DNA of 64,000 bases from positions 200,999,173 through 201,063,172 of the forward strand of contig CM030366.1 of the NCBI GenBank assembly GCA_017893485.1, written 5' to 3'. The notes below the pieces were generated by a model. That model did not search any database and was not told where the DNA came from. It saw only the letters and a program-made list of their open reading frames with translations. Shown here piece after piece: positions 56,179 to 64,000 of the stretch. Origin of the DNA: Hemerocallis citrina. Taxonomy: Eukaryota; Streptophyta; Magnoliopsida; Asparagales; Asphodelaceae. A program made the position numbers and the translations under genes. Positions within the stretch are counted from its first letter, which is position 1, and each line of letters begins with the position of its first letter.

Positions 56179-56462
56179 TGTAACGCCCCGCCCCAATACT
56201 CAAACGATTTTTAATATTTTCAGAAGACAAATTAGATACTATGTAGTACAACTGCCCACCACAGGCTGCCTCTCAAAAGGTGGTTAACCGAATTGGTGAC
56301 TCTTGATCATTGGCTAATAGTATTTATACTCAAATTATCATATCAAACTTCCCATGTGGAACTAAATTTCTTAATCTCAGTCTCAAATTCTCAAATCCGT
56401 GCAGACCAGTCGACTGCTAATCCAACCAGTCGACTGTTCGCTGCCAGATCTGGGGTATTACA
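56179..56462 (-). repeat. TRIM LTR 7 (minus), outer end
   Basis: 284 bp; internal domain 55908-56178. It ends GGGGTATTACA, the complement of the left end of the whole complex, and is followed by GGATT. Confidence 0.9.
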
Positions 56463-57048
56463 GGATTCCCCTCTAGACTGTCTGGACATGGGCTCGTAAC
56501 TCATAGAACATCTAGGATACTTATCGTAGTTACCATAGTAGTTTAAGTCATGGCGAGAGATTGAACCCTATAAGATGAAGTACGATTAAGGGCTTGCCTT
56601 CGGACCTATGTAGTATGGGATGTATAAAATCCAAATAAGTGCTCATTAGTGTCATGTAATATAAATAACTGTATTAAGGACTAAGGGCACAGCACAACAT
56701 GACATCAATAGGATAGTCCCTGTAGTTTTGTTTGTGAGAAGTGTGTGCTTTCTAAGTAAGAGAAAATTGATGTATTATATCCTTGCGTCAGTTGAATAAA
56801 CTGACGAGCCCACAGTTTCCATGCAGGACAAAGTGAATGAAAAAGACTAAGGAGGAAGTGATGCTTAAAGAATTATTCAAGTGTTGCTTTATTTCATTCA
56901 TGTAATTGATGTAAATTTGCTTTCGCTATATAAATGTAACTTGATATAATAAAGTTTTTAATTTCCTTGTAAAATTGTATGAAGAGAAGTGTAAAGATCC
57001 TATGGAACTTCGAATTCAGTCTTATTTGAAATTCGTGGTGTTACAGAG

Positions 57049-57060
57049 TGGTATCAGAGC
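57049..57060 (+). other. Gypsy 2 primer-binding site
   Basis: TGGTATCAGAGC three bases after the LTR end GTGTTACA; initiator Met tRNA type. Confidence 0.85.
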
Positions 57061-57203
57061 TATGCTTCCAAGTTATACAAATTTATAAGGAACGACACCC
57101 TAGAGTGGACATTAGAGCGTGTGTTGAGTATATAGATTTAAATGTAAGTCACTTACATTTGTGTTGCTCTATGATTTATGTTTCGTCTTCTCATTTCTCT
57201 AAG

Positions 57204-57611
57204 ATGGCGGACCACTTCGACCCAGCTGGCAGTGATGACTGGCACATAGTCGAGGAGGATTACTACCCTGGACAGGCTGATTCAGACGAAGAAGATCCTG
57301 AAGAATTTGAAGAGGAATGGCCTGAGTTCCGAGAGATCACTCCACCTCCGGATTCATCTGATGATTCCTCTGACGAGGAAGAACTAGTTCCGAGCAGTCT
57401 CATTGTGTATCTTCGGAGGCAGGTGGAGACTCAGAGGGAGAGAGCAGAACTGTTGCAGGCCCAGTGTGCGAAGTGCAAGGAGAGCATTGCAACTCTCAGT
57501 CATCGTGTTTGGGAGCTCGAGAAGAGGAAAAATATGTACGATGTACTGAAGGAAGAAGTGGCGGAACTACGGGATGAGCTTCGAGAGGCTAAGAGGCACC
57601 GTAAGAACTAG
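57204..57611 (+). CDS. Extra ORF of Gypsy 2 ahead of gag
   Basis: An intact 135-residue frame between the primer site and gag, starting MADHFDPAGSDDWHIVEEDY. The first 75 residues are highly acidic (runs of D and E, with PPPDSSDDSSDEEE). From about residue 75 to the end it is a strong predicted coiled coil, with heptads of L, V and I (LRRQVETQRERAELLQAQC, VWELEKRKNMYDVLKEEVAE) and a basic tail KRHRKN. The frame is open upstream to 57048, but this ATG follows CTAAG and gives the better start. I recognise no family. Gypsy 1 lacks it. Gag next door has three stops while this frame has none. It may help gag assembly or bind a host protein; that is a guess. Confidence 0.6.
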   Translation: MADHFDPAGSDDWHIVEEDYYPGQADSDEEDPEEFEEEWPEFREITPPPDSSDDSSDEEELVPSSLIVYLRRQVETQRERAELLQAQCAKCKESIATLSHRVWELEKRKNMYDVLKEEVAELRDELREAKRHRKN

Positions 57612-57753
57612 AATGTTGTATCTTCTTACTACTTTCATTTGATGTCAGAAATGTTTTAAATTCAAATGTATAAAGTTTGGAATTCAATGAAATAAAGAGT
57701 TGATTTAAATTCATTTTTCTACTACGAATTTAATTGACATTTTGCATCAGAGT

Positions 57754-59486
57754 ATGGTTGGAAGAAGAGCTAGAAGCGGAGAAAGTCTGGACTTAGAAAC
57801 GGAGTTAGCGAGGGTCTATCAGACACTCAATGCCGTTGCCATGAATCAGAACCAGGGGAGGATGCCTGTGAATCCAGTTTCCGAAGCAATCAAGCTCGTC
57901 GTGAAATCATTCAAAATGATGAAACCACCCGTGTTTGAGGGGAATTCAGACCCTGACGCGGCTAACAATTGGATCAGATAGGTCGTGACTATCTTCAAAG
58001 TCTTGGAGACTCTGGAGGGCAGTAAGGTGAAGTTGGCTGCACTGCAGTTCGAGAAGGATGCGGCTGTGTGGTGGCAGTCGATGAAGAGGACGATGGGAAA
58101 TATTGTTCTTGGCTGGGAAGAATTCTTGGAGGAGTTCTACAGTCATTATTTTCCATCAGACGTCCAGGAGAAGAAGGCCATGGAATTCCTAGCACTGCAG
58201 TAGAGCGGTATGTCGGTCAGAGAGTATGAGACAAGGTTCACTCAACTCTCGAGGTATGCCCCCGAACTGGTGATGGACGAGGCAAAGAAGGCTCGGAAAT
58301 TTGAGCATGGGTTGAGGCCAAGTCTGAGATCCAGGATGATACCCCTCAGTATCAGGAGGTTTGACAAGTTGGTCAAGCGCGCGGCAGCCACTGAGGCAGA
58401 TATGGAGCAGTGCCATGCTGTTCAGAATCGGAGGAACAATTGGCAACTTGGGAAGAGACCCGCCGTTTTCGAAAATGTCCGAGGATAGCCGCCGGCTCAA
58501 AGGTTCAAACCGACTGGAGCGAACGCTGTCAATGTGGCTGGGAGACCCGGGAATGTTTCGGTGAGACCTCCTGTGATGACTTATTACAATTGTGGAGAGA
58601 CATGTCATTACCGATCCCAGTGCCCTAAGCTGCAAGATGTCGTCCGTAATGGACCAACTCAGCAGGTCGGGAAGAAGCCGTACCAGCAAGGGCGAGTATT
58701 TGCCTTGACTGAAGCTGACGCTAATGAAGTGGATCACGTCATCACTGGTATGAGGGAGGATGTTTAGAAGTGTTTTCTGTTGTTCTCTTTTCCCGCTTTA
58801 TTTAGTGAACTGTTATGTAACGAGTGTGTGTTATGTAGCAAGAGAACTTTATTTGAATGAAAAGAAAGCTGTTGTTTTGTTCGATACTGGGTCCTCTCAT
58901 ACTTTTGTATCACCTAAGTTTGCTAAAGTTTTGGGAGTTGAACCAAAGTCTTTCCAGGCAAGGTCTTAGCAGTAGCTACTCTATCAGGAGAGACTTTAAC
59001 CACTGATCGGTACTATGTGGATTGCGAGATCATGATTGGGGATAGAATTTTTGGGACTGATCTCATCAAGCTGAATGTCTTGGGAGTCGATATTTTGGCA
59101 TTGAATGGATGTCAGTGTACAATGCAAACATCGAATGCAAGACCAAGAAAGTAACAATGAAGGCTCCAGGTGGTCTTGAGGTCACTTTCCAAGGGAAGAA
59201 GAGATGTTCAGGTTTGGTTGCAGCCATCAGCAAGAAGGATGTTCCTGAGAAGGTACGGCAAATTCCAGTGGTTTGGGATTACCGGACTGTATTCTTGGAC
59301 AATTTTCCTAGGTTACCCCCCACAACATGATGTAGAGTTCAGCATCACTATTCAGCCAGGGAGTGCACCCATTTCTAAGGCACTGTATAGGATGGTGCCT
59401 ATGGAGGAGGATGAGATCAAACGGCAGATTGAGGAACTATTGGAGAAAGTCTTTATTCAACCGAGTGCGTCGCCTTGGGGGGCACC
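57754..59486 (+). pseudogene. Gypsy 2 gag, protease and start of RT (broken)
   Basis: Gag begins MVGRRARSGESLDLETEL and keeps the gag core (FEKDAAVWWQSMKRTM, YETRFTQLSRYAPELV) and one zinc knuckle (YYNCGETCHYRSQC; the first Cys is replaced by Tyr). Protease LFDTGSSHTF is at 58880. The region before RT has frameshifts between 58960 and 59330. RT breaks off at SASPWGAP (59486), where unrelated LTR sequence starts. In-frame stops at 57979, 58201 and 58486 are all TAG. Confidence 0.85.
58748..58838 (+). other. Candidate intron in Gypsy 2 between gag and protease
   Basis: 91 bp from GTATGAGGG to TTATGTAG, at the same place as the 97-bp segment in Gypsy 1. The flanking codons join in phase (HVIT then ARELYLNEKK). 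Confidence 0.55.
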
Positions 59487-62004
59487 GTCGCCATTCCCTC
59501 GACACAGTGCACACCTGGGCTGTCCTAGCTCTTGTGTGCGTGTGTTGATCCCGAGAGTTGTGATCTTGGTTTGTGGGTTCATTCGTTTGTTCGTTCGTTG
59601 AGTTCGTACCCGGGAATCCATTGCCATTATTCTTGCTCTTGCTTCGTTGTTTTCGCCGTTGGTTATAAGCCAAGTAACTTGTATTAATTTCTGTTGCAAA
59701 TACAAGTACTAAATACTGCCTGTAGTGTAGATGAGTAGAAACAATTTTTGTGCAAAACCCCTGTTATATCTTGTCTCTATATGTTGATTTGCCCGTGGTT
59801 GTCTCATTACATACACGACAAGAAGTTTAACTTAGATCTAATTAATCTCTATTGTATATATGCATGTTGGTCGTGAAACCTAATATGATGTGAGAATCTT
59901 GCATGCTTAACGTGTTACTAGTAGTATATCCTGTTGTTGATCTGTTAAATACCTTATACCAAGCTGCTTGGAAATCTAGTATACCCATTGCACACTTCGT
60001 TATGATTTGGATGTGTTACATATGACCTAGTTGATTTCATGCATAAAGAATATTTCTGTATTTGTTGTTATCCCATTTTTGTTTGGTATTTTAGACCCTA
60101 TTAAGGTCAGTATATGAAAATTATTTTTGAATATGAATTGTAGAGTAGTCTGTATGTTTTCTAGATTTTCTGACAAATCTCAGTTTCGATTTATGAGTTG
60201 CAAGTTAAGGCTATTTTACTACAGATGTGTAGAAAATTACAGATTCGGTTTTATATGAATTCTGGAGAGTATTTTATTTTTATACTGATGATAAAGGTAA
60301 TATTTTGATCAAATATTTTGCTGAGTACAACTAGACTTGATTTGGATCAACCCCTAATTTTTGTGTATTTAAGTGATCCTTTATAAACTATTCTATGCTT
60401 GCAAACAACTACTATACTTGCAGAATTTTCGTGCTGTCCTGTAAAGAAACATAATTTCGACCTGATTATATTTGTTGTTTATAAAAACTTTGTGAATAAG
60501 AATTGTAGCTTGTTGTATCTATTTTATCACCTTTTTTACGGATCTGGATTTCGACTTATATTTTGTACTATGCTGCTGTTTTAGTACTGATGTGTTTATG
60601 ATTTCAGATCTACAAACTTTCTGTATCTTGCTGCTTCTGATTTTAATTGACTATTCTATCTATGTTGGAAAATTATGAAACTTTATTTTCTGTTACTAAA
60701 CATACTAGGGAATACCTCAGATTTTTCGTGGATTTAATCAGTAAGTTTCTATGCCGTTTTCCTGTTTATGAATACAAACTTCTGATTTCTGGCTGAACAT
60801 GTTTTCTGGATACAAATCTGTTTTGAGTCTTGTTTTTGTGAAATACCATAAAACTTATATATATTTGCTGGATTCGGCCGAGATTCTATTTTCCAGATTT
60901 TCTGACGTATCCAGTTTTGCATAGTTGTGGCAACGGGAATTCTAGATTTGGTGCAGTACTGTCTTGCTGTCATGAACTAGAATTTTCATTGTCCTAACCT
61001 TTTATTAGTTGTCTTCCACCTGTGCATGTTTATCTTTCAACCTGAACCTGTTACTTATTCATGCCATGTTATTCTTGCCATATTTGTGACACATACATGC
61101 ATGTTGATAATAATAACAAATAACCAAGCCAGGGTTAAGGGAAAGATCTAGTAGTGGAAAATATAGAAATGTGTACTTAGAAGGGGGCCCGTATTTCCCA
61201 CCTGTTACATGTTTCATGATTACATGATACATGATCCAGTTTACCTGATTACCTGACTGCACACTTTCCTATAGGAAGGTGTACACGGAAGAGGACCATT
61301 GGGTTCTACCTGTACCTGTTTACCTGATTACTTGACTGCACACTTCCCTATTGAAAGGTGTACTCGGAAGAGGACTAGTAGGTTCTACCTGTACCTGTTC
61401 CTGTACCTGTTTTCCTGATCACTGAGTACACGGCCCTATAGACTCTATTACGAAATCTAAGCATACCTTGTTTGAATATAGCAACCATGTGGTAAAAGTT
61501 TGGGGCGCATGAAGTGCTAGCTAGTTAGAATTAAATACAAGACTTGACATAACATGACACCTATTACATGCTTACCTGTACATGCTACTTGTTTACCTGT
61601 TCATCTGTTACCTGTTTACCTGCCTGCATGATACTTGACACCTGATACATGTTACCTGTACTTCATTGATATACCATGTTACTTGATTCTGTTTTCTGAT
61701 TTATGTTAGATATACTATTTTGCTCTTTCATGCCTATTCCATGCTATATATGCTTCCGCTGTTACTCTATATTTGTTTATTTTTTTCTGTATTTGTGCCT
61801 GCACTACAAGCGGCCCATAACTTGCATTGACGGACGTTTTGTTTTCTTTTTTCTCTTCCTGCAATTTGTTAAATTGCGGATTATGGTGACCAGTTGCCAG
61901 ATGGAGTAAGTGATCTGAGATTTTATATGCTAGAGTTCTTGCTATTATTATTATTTTCTATTGCTTATTTTTGAATAAATGTATCTGTTACTTGGATTTT
62001 TTGT
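59487..62004 (+). mobile_element. Partial LTR of Gypsy family 3
   Basis: Matches 36188-38680 of the solo LTR with small differences throughout. The first 760 bp and last 260 bp of the LTR are missing. The left edge is fused to Gypsy 2 pol, and the right edge is interrupted by another LTR at 62005. Confidence 0.8.
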
Positions 62005-64000
62005 TGTAACGCCCCGAATTCCAAATAAGGCTGAATTCGATATTCCACAGGATCTTTACTTCACTTCGTACAATTTTACAAGGAATTTGAAACTTTTTCA
62101 ACAGTACATCAGAGTTTATTTACACTTGGTTTTTACACAGTGGAAGAAATACAGATTACAGCATTTGAAAACAAAATATCACTTGTAGAACTTCATAAGT
62201 TGAGTCATCGATTGCATCTAATTATCTTTACTCCTTCAAGAATAGTCCATTACCTGCATGTCAATTTGTGGGCACGTCCGTTACTTACAACTGACGAAAT
62301 GTTATACTCGGCTATCCTCTCTATGCCATACATATAACGATCTCATTACTTCAATAAAAACACAACAGTTGAATGAATAATAAAGTGTTAATGTGACTAC
62401 GCTAAACATATAAGTGTATGCCATGCCTTAATGCCTAATGGACACCATTTATACTAGGATGACGCTAATGCACACTTATTCGGATTCTATGCATCTCATA
62501 CTACATAGGTCCGAGGGCAAGTGCCTACGTACTCCACAATAAAGGGCTCAATCCCTTGCCATGATAACTACCCGGTAATAAAACAAGGTTCAGATCATTC
62601 CACGAATTTGAATCCCAGCCCCGGAGTCCACCGCTGACTGTTATCATAGATCCCACATCGTGCGAATCATCCCGCAAGTGACCCTCTAGCCCGGTATACG
62701 TATATACATTGGAGACGGCAAACAAAACTATCCGTCCGACTACTCAAGATCCTAGAGTCCACCGTTGACCCGTCCTCATAGTCCCAGATTTAAATGAAAA
62801 GCCCGTCTCCCACGGAGCAACCTCAGTCCACCAACTGGGTCTATAGCCTCGGAGTCCACCGCCAACTATATAGAGCACCCCACTTACGTTTGTCCAGGTT
62901 TACTATGTCTTCACTTAAGTGCCTACTTTATTTTCTAGTCATGTATAATTTTTCAACCTAGAATTAGTGTTTGCCTTCTACCGGACTTAATCAACTTTCA
63001 TCAAGATGGCTTCATAGCCATATCTCAAAATCACATCTCAACATCTTTTATTTCAATAATACCTGTAATGAGGTTTCACTAATTCTAAATCTCAGTTTTC
63101 ATGTATAAACATCATGGGTATTCATACCCTCGATAGTCAAATGTCTTAAGCTCATCATAATTCATCTTTTAATTCATTCGCAAAAATCAATTCTTGTCAC
63201 TATTCATGATCTATTTACAAACACAAGTTCACTACATGAATTTGTTGCAACAAATCTAAGTTATCAATACTTCAATTCACAAGCTAGTTCTTAAACATGA
63301 TACAAATGTGATTATTCTTAAAAGATTGAATTACAAAAAATACTACTTTTCACCACATGATTCTATTCTCAAAATTTTTATTTCTTTTTACACTTCAAAA
63401 ATAAACAAGAATATATCTTTTAGTAATTCCATATCATTTTAAAACTAGACTTTATATTCTAAGCTTTCTTTTATTAAATTCTTAGTATATGCAAAAGAGT
63501 TTTAGAAAAAAAATCAAAAAGGTGCTCAGGTTTCAAACCTAGCTCCCTCTGGTCAGACCCGGTCAAAGCCCAGACCCAAACCCGACTGGCCAATAAGTCC
63601 ACTAGACTTTGGTGTCACTATTCTAAGCCAAAATCATCATATATTGATTCTCTTTTTCGGAAATTTTAAAAAGAGAAATAAAACAAAGATGTGACTATCA
63701 AGTTTCGAACCCAAGACCTATCACAACAGTATTTTATTTGCAGTGGCTAACCAGTAAGTCTATGTGTATTTTCTGTTTAGAAAAACACAAATGTTCTTTT
63801 GTTCAACTATCCATAAAGTTTTTCTTTTTCCATAAAACGTGTTTATTCAAAAGATCAAAATCTTTCTAAAAATTTTAGAATTAAACGTTTCCTTGATATT
63901 AGATAAAAAGATAGTAACCAATAAAATTTTCAATACTATTTTTCACTTATTTTTAAAAAAAATGCCTTTTCTCATTTTTTTCGCAAAACTACATCTTACA
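62005..64000 (-). mobile_element. LTR (minus) of a Gypsy 2-related family, runs off the window
   Basis: On the plus strand it begins TGTAACGCCCCGAATTCC, the complement of an LTR 3' end, after TTTGT. The block at 62480-62580 (TACATAGGTCCGAGGGCAAG) is the complement of Gypsy 2 LTR sequence at 56560-56620. The other end and any internal domain lie outside. I see no gene in it. Confidence 0.65.

Larger units (their letters stand above)
53210..56462. mobile_element. TRIM concatemer with seven LTRs in two orientations
   Basis: 3,253 bp flanked by one target duplication GGATT (53205-53209, 56463-56467). From the left: a plus LTR (53210-53493), its internal domain, a truncated plus LTR (53762-53947), 18 bp of filler, then five complete minus LTRs separated by four internal domains of 266-272 bp. 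All complete LTRs are 284 bp and nearly identical. They start TGTAATACCCC and end GGGGCGTTACA; the primer site TGGTATCAGAGCC lies just after each. No protein is encoded, as expected for a terminal-repeat retrotransposon in miniature. Both outer ends are TGTAATACCCC, the U3 end. Confidence 0.9.
39386..59486 (+). mobile_element. Gypsy element 2, interrupted and truncated
   Basis: Inserted in hAT 2 at 39386 (TGTAATATCCTAG; flank GAATT). Its 5' LTR is 39386-39708, 51063-53209 and 56468-57045, about 3.05 kb after removing Gypsy 1 (39709-51057) and the TRIM complex (53210-56462). The LTR ends TTCGTGGTGTTACA, followed by the primer site at 57049. An extra ORF, gag, protease and the start of RT follow to 59486, where pol joins a foreign LTR fragment. 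The 3' LTR is missing. Confidence 0.75.

Noticed and set aside
54080..56499. Repeated ORFs MVTLDHWLIV and MILNTAEY in the TRIM region
   Set aside because: Chance frames in TRIM LTRs and internal domains, repeated because the TRIM is. TRIMs encode no protein.
57946..58737. Minus-strand ORFs across Gypsy 2 gag
   Set aside because: Antisense shadows of the gag coding sequence.

Overview
This 64 kb window is plant nuclear DNA, and it is mostly nested transposable elements around one recognisable host gene. A plant is indicated by several things. There is a mitochondrial alternative oxidase gene with the plant 129/489/57-bp coding-exon layout. The LTR retrotransposons carry initiator-Met-tRNA primer sites, and one is a chromodomain Gypsy element with very long LTRs. 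Helitrons, Harbinger-, Mutator- and hAT-type elements are also present. An angiosperm is likely; I cannot name the species.

Layout. 1-6.7 kb: a Helitron cluster with TA microsatellites, two fold-back MITEs and a long-TIR element carrying an RRM gene fragment. 6.7-7.6 kb: a Harbinger-type MITE built from repeated perfect or near-perfect palindromes. 8.8-13.5 kb: a young Copia element with 306-bp LTRs that look identical and a 5-bp target duplication, inserted in a retroposon remnant. 14.2-28.6 kb: an alternative oxidase (AOX) gene on the minus strand. Its four coding exons (249, 129, 489 and 60 bp) encode 308 residues with all six di-iron ligands. Intron 2 is about 12.6 kb and holds a MITE, a second palindrome-bearing Harbinger MITE, a hAT-like element, two Mutator-type elements, a solo LTR and two large LTRs head to head. 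28.9-39.4 kb: a decayed hAT element inserted into an older hAT element of the same family, which also carries a 3.5-kb solo LTR. 39.4-59.5 kb: Gypsy element 2, inserted in the old hAT; its 5' LTR was invaded by the full-length Gypsy element 1 (39.7-51.1 kb) and by a TRIM concatemer (53.2-56.5 kb). 59.5-64 kb: part of another LTR fused to the broken Gypsy 2 pol, then a further LTR running off the window.

The only gene likely to serve the host is AOX. Its reading frame is intact, so the gene may be functional if the giant intron is spliced. The transposon proteins are mostly broken; the Copia element is the youngest and has a single frameshift. The least expected observations are these: (i) palindromes in the two Harbinger MITEs whose arms differ between copies but change together; (ii) a TRIM array of seven LTRs in two orientations, bounded at both ends by the same (U3) LTR end and one 5-bp target duplication; (iii) paired AGTCGACT palindromes, spaced one helical turn apart, in three different LTR families; (iv) a candidate intron at the same place in two Gypsy elements; (v) an extra coiled-coil ORF ahead of gag in Gypsy 2.
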